From NCBI GenBank assembly GCA_964392065.1, contig CAYMOG010000008.1:1-48443 (forward strand): a DNA stretch of 48,443 nucleotides, written 5' to 3'. Source of the DNA: JASBZA01 sp964392065 (lineage in GTDB: Bacteria; Bacillota; Clostridia; Saccharofermentanales; Fastidiosipilaceae). The position numbers were made by a program, and so were the translations under genes. The notes beneath the pieces are model-generated. The model saw only the letters and a list, made by a program, of their open reading frames with translations. It had not been told where the DNA came from and searched no databases. Below are positions 34,123 to 43,738 of the stretch, piece after piece (the first letter of the stretch is position 1; every line of letters starts with the position of its first letter).

Positions 34123-37100
34123 ATGGCTGATTTACGATTAGCAAACGGGCGCAATAAACGCGAGAAAAAGGAACTGGAGTTCGAATCTATTGGTATTCGA
34201 CTTGCTTCCCCCGAAAAGATTTTAGAATGGTCACATGGTGAAGTAAAAAAACCAGAAACCATTAACTACCGTACGTTAAAACCAGAACGTGATGGTTTAT
34301 TCTGTGAGCGTATCTTCGGTCCATCGAAGGACTGGGAATGTCACTGTGGTAAATATAAGAAAATTCGTTATCGTGGTATCGTCTGTGATAAATGTGGAGT
34401 TGAGGTAACGAAGTCCAAAGTCCGACGTGAGCGTATGGGACACATTAAGTTAGCCGCTCCCGTATCGCATATCTGGTACTTCCGCGGTATCCCTAGTCGC
34501 ATGGGTTTAATTCTTGATATTTCTCCTCGTTCTCTAGAAAGAGTACTCTATTTCGCTAATTTTATTGTACTTGATCCAGGAGAAAGCGATTTTTCAGCAA
34601 AAGACATTATTGATGAATCTACTTATAGAGAAGCGCTACGTAAATTTGGTAGAAACAGCTTCCGTGTAGGTATGGGTGCTGAAGCAATTAAAGAGCTTCT
34701 AGAACAAATTGATACAGCAAGTCTTGTTGAAGAATTAAAACAAGAAGTTAAAGATTCTAAAGGTCAGAAGAAGGTTCGTTTAATCAAGCGTTTGGAAGTT
34801 GTAGAAGCATTTGAGCGTTCTACCAACAAACCTGAATGGATGGTTCTAGATGTTTTACCTGTACTACCACCTGATTTGCGTCCTATGGTTCAGTTAGACG
34901 GTGGACGTTTTGCAACCTCTGACTTGAATGATCTATACCGTAGAGTAATTAATAGAAACAACCGTTTAAACAAGTTGTTGCAACTTGGTGCTCCTGAAAT
35001 CATCGTTCGAAATGAGAAGAGAATGTTGCAAGAATCCGTTGACTCACTCATTGACAACGGTAGACGTGGTCGTCCTGTGACAGGGGCAGGTAACAGAGCT
35101 TATAAATCTTTATCTGACTTACTTAAAGGTAAACAGGGGCGTTTCCGTCAAAATCTTCTAGGTAAACGTGTTGACTATTCAGGTCGTTCGGTTATCGTTG
35201 TTGGTCCAGAGTTGAAAATGCATCAATGTGGATTACCAACTGAAATGGCTATTGAGCTGTTTAAACCATTTGTAATGAAGCGCTTAGTTGAAGAAGGATA
35301 TTCTCATAATATTAAGACCGCTAAACAATTAGTAGAGCGTGGAGATGACATTGTTTGGGATATTCTAGCAGAGGTTATCAAGGACCACCCTGTTATGCTA
35401 AACCGAGCACCTACACTTCACCGTTTAGGTATTCAGGCATTTGAACCTGTCCTAGTACAAGGTAGAGCGATTCAACTTCATCCTTTAGCGTGTACGGCTT
35501 TTAACGCGGACTTCGATGGTGACCAAATGGCTGTACATGTACCTTTATCGGCAGAAGCGCAAGCGGAAGCACGCTTCCTAATGCTACATGCAAATAACCT
35601 TTTGAAACCTCAAGATGGTAAACCTGTTACGGTTCCAACTCAGGACATGGTTTTAGGTTTATATTATCTAACTCTTGATAAGGAAAACGAGAAGGGCTCT
35701 GGCAAGGTATTTTCTAGCTTTTCTGAAGCAACGATGGCCTATGATCAAGGTGAAGTAGGTATTCATGCGGATATCACCGTTCAAATTACTCGTGAAGTAA
35801 ATGGCCAGAAACTTAAGAGATTGGTGACATCTACAATGGGACGCTTCATTTTTAATGAAATTATCCCTCAGAATTTAGGTTATGTCGACCGTACAGTAGA
35901 AGGCCATGAACTTGATTTAGAAATCGACTTCCTTGTTAATAAGAAGAAGTTGGGTGAAATCATTGAACGTTGTATCCGTGAAAATGGTATTTCAGAAACT
36001 GCAATTGTTTTAGATAAAGTTAAGGATTTAGGTTTCCATAGTTCTACTCAATCCGGTATTTCAATTAGTGTCTTTGACATGATTGTTCCAGGAGTAAAAC
36101 AGGATTACTTAGATCAGGCAGATAAGAAAATTGAATACATTGCCAAACAGCACCAACGTGGTTTATTAAATGAAGAAGGTCGTGCACAAGCTTCAATTAG
36201 AATTTGGAGTAAGACGACAGATGAAATCACGGAAGCATTGAAAGAGTCTATGGATAAGTACAATACGATCGCCATGATGTCTCAGTCTGGTGCTCGTGGT
36301 TCTATTTCCCAGATTAAACAGCTTGCTGGTATGCGTGGAAACGTTAGCGATACCTCTGGTAACACGATTGAAATTCCAATTAAGTCGAACCTAAGAGAAG
36401 GTATGAATGTTTTAGAATTCTTTATTTCTTCTCATGGTGCCCGTAAGGCCCTATCCGATACGGCGGTTAAAACAGCGGACTCCGGATATCTAACCAGACG
36501 TCTAGTTGACGTAGCTCAGGACATAATTATTTCTGAAGAAGATTGTGGTACAGAAGAAATTATTGAAGTTTCTGCACTCACTTCAGGTTCATCCATGAGT
36601 AAACGTATGATTAAATCTTTGGCCGACCGCGTTACAGGCAGATATGTTGGTAATGATCTCTATGATCCTAATACAGAAGAGCTAATTATTGCAAAAGGCG
36701 AACTAATTACTAGAAATATTGCAGAGCAGATTGAAAACGCAGGCATTGAAAAATTATCCATTCGTTCTGTATTAACATGCGAGGCTAGTTATGGTGTCTG
36801 CGCGAAGTGTTACGGAGATAACCTTGCAACAGGTGAACGTGCAGTGGTAGGTGAAGCTGTAGGTATTATGGCTGCCCAATCTATCGGTGAACCTGGTACA
36901 CAGTTGACTATGCGTACTTTCCATACGGGTGGTATTGCAACAGCTGGAGAAGATATTACTCAAGGTTTACCTCGTGTAGAAGAGTTATTTGAAGCACGTA
37001 AGCCAAAGGGCCAAGCTGTTATGTCGGAACTAAGTGGTGTGGTAAGCATCAAGGATGGAGCAAGACGTAAACGCGAAGTAACCATTACCAATGAAGAAAA

Positions 37101-37815
37101 TGAAGCTGTAACCTATAGCATTGCTTATGGTGCATCGTTAATTGTTGCGAATGGAGACCATATTGAAGCGGGTGATCTCATTACGGATGGTTCCGTTAAC
37201 CCCCATGATATTATGAAGATTAGCGGCATCCCTGGTGTAGAACGCTATATCATTTCAGAAGTTATCAAGGTTTATTACAATAACGGTGTAGACATCAGTG
37301 ATAAGCACGTTGAGATTATCTGTCGCCAAATGATGCGTAAAGTACGTGTTGAAGACGCAGGAGAAACAGACTTACCAACGGGTGGTACAGTTGATCGCTT
37401 CACATTTGAAAAAGCAAATAAGATTGCGAGTGAAGAAGGTCATACTTTAGCCAGCGGTAACCGTATACTCTTGGGTATTACGAAGGCTTCATTGGCTACA
37501 GATTCATGGCTCTCCGCTGCTTCCTTCCAAGAAACCACTAGAGTTCTAACGGATGCTGCTGTGAAGAGCAAAGTTGATGATCTCTTAGGATTGAAGGAAA
37601 ATGTTATTATCGGTACATTAATTCCAGCAGGTACGGGATTGATACATTATCGAAATGTGACTCCAGTTCCTTTAATAGAAGGAAATAGAGAATTGCTAGA
37701 GAAACGACTAGATAATCTAGAAGAGCATTTGGCAGAAGATGTACATCGACAAGAAGCAATTGATGTAGATGCAGCATTAGATGTAAGCGAAACAGAAAGT
37801 ATATCCATAGAATAA
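34123..37815 (+). CDS. rpoC: RNA polymerase beta' subunit
   Basis: The beta' subunit carries the catalytic Mg2+ site. The 1230-residue protein shows an N-terminal zinc finger (WECHCGKYKKIRY...CDKCGVEV), the catalytic NADFDGDQMAVH, a second Cys cluster (CEASYGVCAKCYG), and the trigger-loop region (GEPGTQLTMRTFHTGG). AAAGGAACGTG precedes the ATG. The gene ends with an acidic tail and a strong terminator. Confidence 0.97.
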   Translation: MADLRLANGRNKREKKELEFESIGIRLASPEKILEWSHGEVKKPETINYRTLKPERDGLFCERIFGPSKDWECHCGKYKKIRYRGIVCDKCGVEVTKSKVRRERMGHIKLAAPVSHIWYFRGIPSRMGLILDISPRSLERVLYFANFIVLDPGESDFSAKDIIDESTYREALRKFGRNSFRVGMGAEAIKELLEQIDTASLVEELKQEVKDSKGQKKVRLIKRLEVVEAFERSTNKPEWMVLDVLPVLPPDLRPMVQLDGGRFATSDLNDLYRRVINRNNRLNKLLQLGAPEIIVRNEKRMLQESVDSLIDNGRRGRPVTGAGNRAYKSLSDLLKGKQGRFRQNLLGKRVDYSGRSVIVVGPELKMHQCGLPTEMAIELFKPFVMKRLVEEGYSHNIKTAKQLVERGDDIVWDILAEVIKDHPVMLNRAPTLHRLGIQAFEPVLVQGRAIQLHPLACTAFNADFDGDQMAVHVPLSAEAQAEARFLMLHANNLLKPQDGKPVTVPTQDMVLGLYYLTLDKENEKGSGKVFSSFSEATMAYDQGEVGIHADITVQITREVNGQKLKRLVTSTMGRFIFNEIIPQNLGYVDRTVEGHELDLEIDFLVNKKKLGEIIERCIRENGISETAIVLDKVKDLGFHSSTQSGISISVFDMIVPGVKQDYLDQADKKIEYIAKQHQRGLLNEEGRAQASIRIWSKTTDEITEALKESMDKYNTIAMMSQSGARGSISQIKQLAGMRGNVSDTSGNTIEIPIKSNLREGMNVLEFFISSHGARKALSDTAVKTADSGYLTRRLVDVAQDIIISEEDCGTEEIIEVSALTSGSSMSKRMIKSLADRVTGRYVGNDLYDPNTEELIIAKGELITRNIAEQIENAGIEKLSIRSVLTCEASYGVCAKCYGDNLATGERAVVGEAVGIMAAQSIGEPGTQLTMRTFHTGGIATAGEDITQGLPRVEELFEARKPKGQAVMSELSGVVSIKDGARRKREVTITNEENEAVTYSIAYGASLIVANGDHIEAGDLITDGSVNPHDIMKISGIPGVERYIISEVIKVYYNNGVDISDKHVEIICRQMMRKVRVEDAGETDLPTGGTVDRFTFEKANKIASEEGHTLASGNRILLGITKASLATDSWLSAASFQETTRVLTDAAVKSKVDDLLGLKENVIIGTLIPAGTGLIHYRNVTPVPLIEGNRELLEKRLDNLEEHLAEDVHRQEAIDVDAALDVSETESISIE

Positions 37816-37824
37816 TATTTTTGG

Positions 37825-37860
37825 ACAGACCTAGTATGAAATTACTAGGTCTGTTTTCTT
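37825..37860 (+). terminator. Intrinsic terminator after rpoC
   Basis: CAGACCTAGTA (37825-37835) pairs exactly with TACTAGGTCTG (37843-37853), followed by TTTTCTTT. Confidence 0.93.
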
Positions 37861-37940
37861 TATGATTTACAGAATTTCTGTAAAAAACTTGTAATAATTC
37901 ATACTTTTGCCCAGAATGTCTGGTGTTCTCAATCCATTCT

Positions 37941-37969
37941 TTGACTTTTAAACGGGCATGGAGTATTCT
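37941..37969 (+). promoter_or_regulatory. Promoter of the CHAP-domain gene
   Basis: TTGACT at 37941-37946 and TATTCT at 37964-37969 are 17 bases apart, with a leader of about 75 bases. The rest of the 236-base spacer after rpoC shows no gene. Confidence 0.55.
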
Positions 37970-38051
37970 TCTTTAAGATTTTGTTTCCAAGACAACTATA
38001 TTTTGGACAATAAGGGATATTGATTTTCATCAATGTCTAGGGAGGACCATT

Positions 38052-38623
38052 TTGATTTTCAAGCAATTCATAGAAAGATTAATTTCCAAAACCAAACAAG
38101 GTGAAGGAAATAAGATAAAAAAAATCTTTAATCCAGTTGGAATTACAAGTGCATTAGCAACTATACTTGCTATTGGCCTTGCTTATAATAATTTACATCA
38201 ACCTCTAGAGGTGAAATCTGTAGAATTAGAAACGAAGCAAGAAAAGAGTATTCTATCAGATGAAACGAAGGTATCTGAATTTTCTATCATTGAACAAATG
38301 GATGAAATTGAGCTATTAATGGGAGATTCATTAAATAGAGAGGGTTCCTTATTAGATACTAGAGAAGCAAGTACTACGGTTTCTACTACTGTTAATGCGC
38401 TACCTACTGTTAGTGCGGATCCAAGAGATAATGTTTTATATTATGATGGGCAATTAGCCACAGAAGAAAAAAAGCAAATACCTAGTTTAAGTTTTGATAC
38501 TTATGAAGAATCCACGCCTACAACAACCGTAACGTCTACGTCTATAGAAGAAGCCCCAAGTACAACAACAGTAGCCCCTACGACAACTACACGTGAGACC
38601 ACGACAATAGTAGCCCCTTCGAC
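38052..38623 (+). CDS. CHAP-domain cell-wall hydrolase, N-terminal part (cut by assembly gap)
   Basis: Translation should start at TTG 38052, which has GGAGG 6 bases upstream at 38041-38045. The first 190 codons encode a basic N-terminus, a transmembrane or signal helix (about 32-50, with ITSALATILAIGLAYN), a charged spacer and the start of a Thr-rich repeat region. The frame runs into a 100-N gap. The remainder of the same gene is at 38724-39367. Joining the two parts over their identical 55-base ends restores one open frame of 386 residues. The real protein may be longer if repeat units were lost. Confidence 0.85.
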
Positions 38624-38843
38624 NNNNNNNNNNNNNNNNNNNNNNNNNNNNNNNNNNNNNNNNNNNNNNNNNNNNNNNNNNNNNNNNNNNNNNNNNNNNN
38701 NNNNNNNNNNNNNNNNNNNNNNNCAGTAGCCCCTACGACAACTACACGTGAGACCACGACAATAGTAGCCCCTTCGACAACTACACGTGAGACCACGACA
38801 ATAGTAGCCCCTTCGACGACTACACGAGAGACCACAACAACAG
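38569..38843 (+). repeat. Tandem 39-base repeat encoding a 13-residue Thr-rich unit, interrupted by the gap
   Basis: The unit translates as TTTRETTTIVAPS. Whole or nearly whole copies lie at each side of the N-run, and a diverged last copy ends in TTTRETTTVAPT. The copy number is unknown because the assembly breaks here. Confidence 0.85.
38624..38723. other. Assembly gap (100 N)
   Basis: Exactly 100 Ns, the usual placeholder for a gap of unknown size. The 55 bases on its left (38569-38623) and right (38724-38778) are identical, so the flanking contigs overlap or the gap hides extra repeats. Confidence 0.97.
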
Positions 38844-39367
38844 TAGCACCTACGACGACTGTGCCTCCTACAACGACTACAGCAGCTCCAACTACAACGC
38901 AGGCGACTACGCAAGCAACGACTGCACCTCCTACGCAAGATCCTAACTATTACTATATAGATGGCTTACGTCGCATGACTTCAGAAGAGTATCGAGTTTA
39001 TAATATTGTTGTAAATTCATGGCAATTAGGACGATACAATGCTGGTAATAATCTATATGCAGCAGGTTGGTGTACTTGGTATGCTTACAATGCACGTTTA
39101 AACGTTGGTAAGTCTTTACCAAACAATATGGGGGATGCTAGAAATTGGGCTTGGAGTGCTGCAAATCAAGGTTATCGTGTAAATTACACACCATCAGTTG
39201 GCGCCATCGCTGTCAACGCAAGTGGTAACCATGTCATGTTTGTGGAGAAGGTTTTTGCCAACGGCAGTATTCAGGTTTCCGAATCTGGAGTAGGTTGGAA
39301 ACCATGGAGTTATAGAACTCGAACACTTTCTGCTTCTGCTGCTTCACAACTTCAATATATCCATTAA
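38724..39367 (+). CDS. CHAP-domain cell-wall hydrolase, C-terminal part (cut by assembly gap)
   Basis: This is the rest of the gene that starts at 38052; the first whole codon after the gap is GTA at 38726. It encodes the remaining Thr-rich repeats, a Thr/Ala/Pro spacer and a C-terminal CHAP domain of about 110 residues. The catalytic Cys lies in AAGWCTWYAYNARLNVG and the His in ASGNHVMFVEKV, followed by a QVSESGVGW strand. CHAP enzymes cut peptidoglycan peptides or amide bonds. With its N-terminal helix the protein is membrane-tethered or secreted and probably remodels the cell wall. It is followed after 9 bases by the exonuclease gene. Confidence 0.88.
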
Positions 39368-39376
39368 AATGGGAGT

Positions 39377-40288
39377 ATGCATTATTTAGTACTAGATTTA
39401 GAATGGAATATAGCAGATCGGAACAATAAGAAACAGTTAGAGAATATCGTTAATTTCTCTATGGAGATTATTGAAATCGGTGCAGTACTCTTAGATGAAA
39501 ATCTAAGTATACTGGATCGATTTTATACGTATGTTAAACCCCAGTATTTTGTCCATCTAGACCATCATGTTAGCAAAGTAACTCAACGCAACACAGCAAG
39601 TTTGAAAAAAGGCATGCATTTTCGTGAAGCGATAGGAGCGCTACAAGCTTGGATTAGAAGTTATACGGACGGAGAAATTATACTTTGTACTTGGAGCAAA
39701 AGTGATGTGAAACCATGGCGTTCAAATCTCGAACACTATGATCTCTTACCCACGAAGGCTAGTAAGATACTTGATGTCCAAAGGCTTTTTGCTTTGGAAG
39801 ATAAGAGCTTCTCACAACAAAAAAGTGTAGCGTTTGCCCTAGATTACTATAATATCGCAGCAGAAGAACCCTTTCACTCCGCCATTAATGATGCATATTA
39901 TACGGCTATGATTCTTCAAAATCTTGTAAGTAGTCTTCAAGGTAAAGAGCTTTTGCCAAAGACGGCAAAACGTTTAAGTAAAAGGCTTTCTAGACTATCT
40001 TTTGATCCTTCGATTAATCGAAGGAAAACCGTTCATTTCGAAAACTATACATCAAAAGAAGAAGCCATTCAGATTGTAAAGAAATCGACATGGTCTTGCC
40101 CTGCATGCAATAGAGAATTAGAAGGTAATGGTCGTTGGAAATCCAAGAAAGCTTTACGCCTTCATCGTAAACAATATTGTAGAGTGCATGGAATCGTATC
40201 TCTAAATGCAAGTGTGTATCGTGATCGTAAAATTAGCGAACAGTTGTGGCAAGTCTCTGTTAAAGTACAGATTGAGCTTCCTTTATAA
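39377..40288 (+). CDS. DEDD-type 3'-5' exonuclease-like protein
   Basis: The 303-residue protein starts MHYLVLDLEWN, with Asp7 and Glu9 as the first metal ligands. It continues with a CTWSKSD segment carrying the next acidic residue and HSAINDAYYT carrying the DEDDh His and Asp. This is the RNase T/KapD-like exonuclease fold. The C-terminal 100 residues include two Cys pairs or singles (SCPACNRELEGNGRW) that resemble a zinc ribbon. The substrate is not predictable. The GGGAG ribosome site is only one base from the ATG, so expression probably depends on coupling to the CHAP gene. Confidence 0.75.
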   Translation: MHYLVLDLEWNIADRNNKKQLENIVNFSMEIIEIGAVLLDENLSILDRFYTYVKPQYFVHLDHHVSKVTQRNTASLKKGMHFREAIGALQAWIRSYTDGEIILCTWSKSDVKPWRSNLEHYDLLPTKASKILDVQRLFALEDKSFSQQKSVAFALDYYNIAAEEPFHSAINDAYYTAMILQNLVSSLQGKELLPKTAKRLSKRLSRLSFDPSINRRKTVHFENYTSKEEAIQIVKKSTWSCPACNRELEGNGRWKSKKALRLHRKQYCRVHGIVSLNASVYRDRKISEQLWQVSVKVQIELPL

Positions 40289-40303
40289 ATTATCTAAATG
40301 AAT

Positions 40304-40374
40304 GTCAAATAATATCAAATTTTTTCTTGACCTATCAAAAAATCCGTGTATAATTAAAGTCAAAGAAAGTCAAA
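40304..40374 (+). promoter_or_regulatory. ctsR promoter with CtsR operators
   Basis: AGTCAAA-GAA-AGTCAAA at 40358-40374 is a direct heptad repeat that fits the CtsR consensus (R-GTCAAA-NAN-R-GTCAAA). A weaker copy, TGTCAAA-TAA-TATCAAA, lies at 40304-40320. The promoter between them has TTGACC at 40327-40332 and TATAAT at 40349-40354, 16 bases apart. The strong operator sits just after the -10 box, so CtsR would block its own operon. Confidence 0.9.
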
Positions 40375-40480
40375 GATGCTTAAAGACTATTGGTAATACT
40401 TGAAAAAGTTTCCAATGCCTTTAAACAGAATAATTTTCTTTGGCCGATATAAATATAATAAATTTGAACAGGGAGGAACT

Positions 40481-40942
40481 ATGGCAAAGATTAGTGACAT
40501 CATTGAAGAAATGATTAAGGATATGATGGCTGAAAATAATGGTTTAGCTGAGTTTACAAGAGGTAGACTTGCAGAAGAAGTTAACTGTGTTCCTTCACAA
40601 ATAACCTACGTCCTATCCACACGTTTTACGAATGGACAAGGGTATCGGGTTGAGAGTAGAAGGGGTGGAGGTGGCTCTATCCGGATCTATAAAATTGATA
40701 TGGCAAACGATAGTACAGTTTATGTGATGCACGTTATTAATTCATTAGGTCGAGAGCTTACGCAACAAGAAGCAGATATTTATGTTAAAAATTTCTTGGA
40801 TTATAAGATTATCAACGAAAGTACGGCTAGGTTAATGCTGGCAGCTCTGTCAGATAGTACACTTGAAGATATTAGTCCAAAATTAAGGCCGATTGTACGC
40901 ATGAAGATACTGAAAAATTTACTAGTAGAAATAGTATTGTGA
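40481..40942 (+). CDS. ctsR: Heat-shock repressor CtsR
   Basis: CtsR represses clp genes and is released on heat or protein stress. The 153-residue protein has the winged HTH with FTRGRLAEEVNCVPSQITYVLSTRF and the RRGGGGSIRIYKI wing that inserts into DNA; the glycine-rich turn is also the heat sensor. The ATG at 40481 has GGGAGG close upstream; the open frame reaches back to 40400 without support. It is followed directly by clpC. Confidence 0.96.
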   Translation: MAKISDIIEEMIKDMMAENNGLAEFTRGRLAEEVNCVPSQITYVLSTRFTNGQGYRVESRRGGGGSIRIYKIDMANDSTVYVMHVINSLGRELTQQEADIYVKNFLDYKIINESTARLMLAALSDSTLEDISPKLRPIVRMKILKNLLVEIVL

Positions 40943-40957
40943 TAGGAGGAAAAAATT

Positions 40958-43606
40958 ATGATAATGCGTTATACCGATAGAACAGCAAATGTATTTTATA
41001 AAGCTTATGAAACAGCAATTGCATTTAATCAAGATTACATAGGATCTGAACACTTAATAGCAGGAATACTTGCAGAAGGTGAAGGAAAAGCCTACCAAGC
41101 ATTGAATAATCATGATCTAAATTATGATCTCTATATGGATGCTTTGAGTAGAGTGAACGGCAAAAAAGGGAGAAGTGTTGAATTAACAAACCAACCTAAG
41201 GTTGAAGAAATCATGCAACTTCTGACACCAAGGACTAAGAGAGTTCTTGAGCTTGCGATTTTTGAAGGAAGTAGGAGAGGCCAGGATACTGTAAATCCTG
41301 AAAACCTGCTTGCTGGTATTATTCGAGAAGGTGAAAATGTCGGTTCTAGAATTCTAAAAACGATGGGTTTAGATCTGCGTTCCATTTATATGGAGATTTA
41401 TCGCGATAAAGAACGAAAAAATACAAGTGGAATGGGCCAAAGTGGCCAGCGTGAAGCTGTTGGTAATGAAAACAGTGAAACACCAACCTTGGACCAATAT
41501 GGCAAAGATTTAACTACCATGATGAAGGAGCAAAAGCTCGATCCCGTAATTGGTAGAAGTGAAGAAATTAGTCGAGTTATGCAAATTCTTGTGCGAAGAA
41601 CCAAGAATAATCCAGTTCTAATTGGTGAACCTGGAGTTGGTAAAACGGCTATTGCAGAAGGGATTGCCGAGAAGATCGTGAATGGCGATATGCCAGAAGT
41701 CTTAAAGGACAAGCGATTAGTTAGCCTAGATTTGAATTCTATGTTGGCTGGTGCTAAATATCGTGGAGACTTTGAAGAGAGAATCGAAAAAGCGCTTCAA
41801 GAAGCTATGGCAGCAGAGAATGTGATCCTTTTTATTGATGAACTTCATACTATTGTTGGTGCGGGTGCAGGAGAAGGTAGTCTAGATGCGGCTAATATCC
41901 TGAAACCACTCCTTGCAAGAGGCGATTTACAAATCATTGGTGCTACAACATTAGATGAATATAGGAAGCATATCGAGAAGGATAAAGCCTTATCTAGACG
42001 TTTCCAGCCTGTCATGGTAGAAGAACCCAGCGAAGAAGAAGCCATTCTTATTTTGCAAGGACTAAAAGATAAATATGAAGCCCATCATGGCGTTAAGATA
42101 ACGAACGAAGCGATTAATGCTGCTGTAGATCTCTCGGTTCGATACATTACCGACCGATTCTTACCCGATAAAGCCATTGACTTAATTGATGAAGGTTGTT
42201 CTAAGATAAGACTCAGTAATTTCACTGAACCTGATGAATTGAAGGAATTAGAAGAACAACTCCGTTCGATTGAAGAACGCAAGCAAGCAGCAGCTGAGAA
42301 GGAAGAGTTTGAAGAAGCTGCAGAATTACGTAGAGAAGAACTACAACTTCAAGAGAAAAAAGATCAATTGAGTACTAAGTGGAAGCGATCTGTAGATGCA
42401 GAGCATAATCGCCTTACAGAAGACACGATTGCAGATATTGTATCTGAATGGAGTGGCGTCCCTGTACGTAAACTCACAGAAGAAGATCAAGAAAAACTTC
42501 GTGATTTAGATAAACGCTTAAAAGAACGTGTCATCGGACAAGATGAAGCTGTAGATGCCGTAGCAAGAGCTATTCGTAGAGGACGTTTAGGATTAAAAGA
42601 TCCTAAGAGACCTGCAGGTTCCTTTATTTTCTTAGGTACCACAGGTGTTGGTAAAACGGAATTGGCAAAAGCTTTGGCAACAGAAATGTTTGGTGACGAA
42701 AAAGCACTGATCCGCTTCGATATGTCCGAGTATATGGAAAAATTCGATGTGAATAAGTTCATTGGATCGCCCCCAGGATATGTTGGTTATGATGAAGCTG
42801 GACAGCTAACAGAAGCTGTTAGAAGAAGACCTTATAGTGTTGTTCTTTTCGATGAAATCGAAAAAGCACATCCAGAAATCTTCAATATTCTTCTACAGAT
42901 TTTGGAAGACGGAAGATTAACGGATGGCCAGGGTAGAACGGTTAACTTCAGAAATACCATCATTATTATGACTTCTAATATAGGGGCAAGGACGCTCACT
43001 ACCGCTCAAGGCAGAAGTATTGGATTTGTCAATCTGAGCAAGGGTGAAGATACTGTGGACTTAGATGCCAATATGTATGGTGGTAGAACCTACGATGAAG
43101 CAAAAGAAGTGGTCATGGATGACTTACGTAAAACCTTTAACCCTGAATTCATAAATCGTGTCGATGAAATCGTATTCTTCCGTATGCTGGGCAATGAATC
43201 TATGGGTCAGATTGTAGAAATACTATTGAAACAGTTGCAAAACCGTTTGCAAGATATTGGTATTCATTTGCAAGCAGACGAGAGTGCTGTGAATTGGTTA
43301 GCAGTACAAGGTGCCGATATTCAATACGGTGCTAGACCCCTTCGTCGTAAGCTACAAACGGCAGTAGAAGATAAAATATCTGAGCTTATGTTAGATGGTA
43401 AAATCTCCATGGGCGATACGGTAGAAGTACGTGCAGATGAGGATGCTGAGGAGCTTCAGTTTAGAAAACTCGATACTTCTTTGCAGAAATCGGATGCGGA
43501 AGCAAGCCCTAATAAGGAAGATATAGATTCTAAATCGAAATCGCTTGATGTTTCAGAAGCTGAAGACTCGGAAACAGAAAACGCTGAATCCCAAGACAGA
43601 GAATAA
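40958..43606 (+). CDS. clpC: ATP-dependent Clp protease ATPase ClpC
   Basis: ClpC unfolds proteins and feeds them to ClpP. The 882-residue protein has the N-terminal Clp repeats (about 1-150), AAA-1 with GEPGVGKTAIAEG, a middle coiled-coil/UVR-like region (ERKQAAAEKEEFEEAAELRR), AAA-2 with GTTGVGKTELAKA, and a C-terminal acidic tail of about 50 residues. It is longer than typical ClpC (about 810-820) because of that tail and some insertions. AGGAGG precedes the ATG. The usual mcsA and mcsB genes between ctsR and clpC are absent. Confidence 0.96.
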   Translation: MIMRYTDRTANVFYKAYETAIAFNQDYIGSEHLIAGILAEGEGKAYQALNNHDLNYDLYMDALSRVNGKKGRSVELTNQPKVEEIMQLLTPRTKRVLELAIFEGSRRGQDTVNPENLLAGIIREGENVGSRILKTMGLDLRSIYMEIYRDKERKNTSGMGQSGQREAVGNENSETPTLDQYGKDLTTMMKEQKLDPVIGRSEEISRVMQILVRRTKNNPVLIGEPGVGKTAIAEGIAEKIVNGDMPEVLKDKRLVSLDLNSMLAGAKYRGDFEERIEKALQEAMAAENVILFIDELHTIVGAGAGEGSLDAANILKPLLARGDLQIIGATTLDEYRKHIEKDKALSRRFQPVMVEEPSEEEAILILQGLKDKYEAHHGVKITNEAINAAVDLSVRYITDRFLPDKAIDLIDEGCSKIRLSNFTEPDELKELEEQLRSIEERKQAAAEKEEFEEAAELRREELQLQEKKDQLSTKWKRSVDAEHNRLTEDTIADIVSEWSGVPVRKLTEEDQEKLRDLDKRLKERVIGQDEAVDAVARAIRRGRLGLKDPKRPAGSFIFLGTTGVGKTELAKALATEMFGDEKALIRFDMSEYMEKFDVNKFIGSPPGYVGYDEAGQLTEAVRRRPYSVVLFDEIEKAHPEIFNILLQILEDGRLTDGQGRTVNFRNTIIIMTSNIGARTLTTAQGRSIGFVNLSKGEDTVDLDANMYGGRTYDEAKEVVMDDLRKTFNPEFINRVDEIVFFRMLGNESMGQIVEILLKQLQNRLQDIGIHLQADESAVNWLAVQGADIQYGARPLRRKLQTAVEDKISELMLDGKISMGDTVEVRADEDAEELQFRKLDTSLQKSDAEASPNKEDIDSKSKSLDVSEAEDSETENAESQDRE

Positions 43607-43632
43607 AATATATAGAAATCATTAAATAATTT

Positions 43633-43669
43633 AGCCAGGAATTAGCAATGTGCAGTTCCTGGCTTTTTT
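43633..43669 (+). terminator. Intrinsic terminator after clpC
   Basis: AGCCAGGAA (43633-43641) pairs exactly with TTCCTGGCT (43656-43664), and a run of Ts follows. Confidence 0.92.
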
Positions 43670-43738
43670 ATGGTAAGATTCTCCAGTTTTTGGTACTATG
43701 GGAATTAGTGAACGTAGAGAGAAAGTAGGATAAGTTTC

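Noticed and set aside
38569..38843. CRISPR array
   Set aside because: The repeats are adjacent, without spacers, in frame and encode a Thr-rich peptide. The same holds for 48307-48441.
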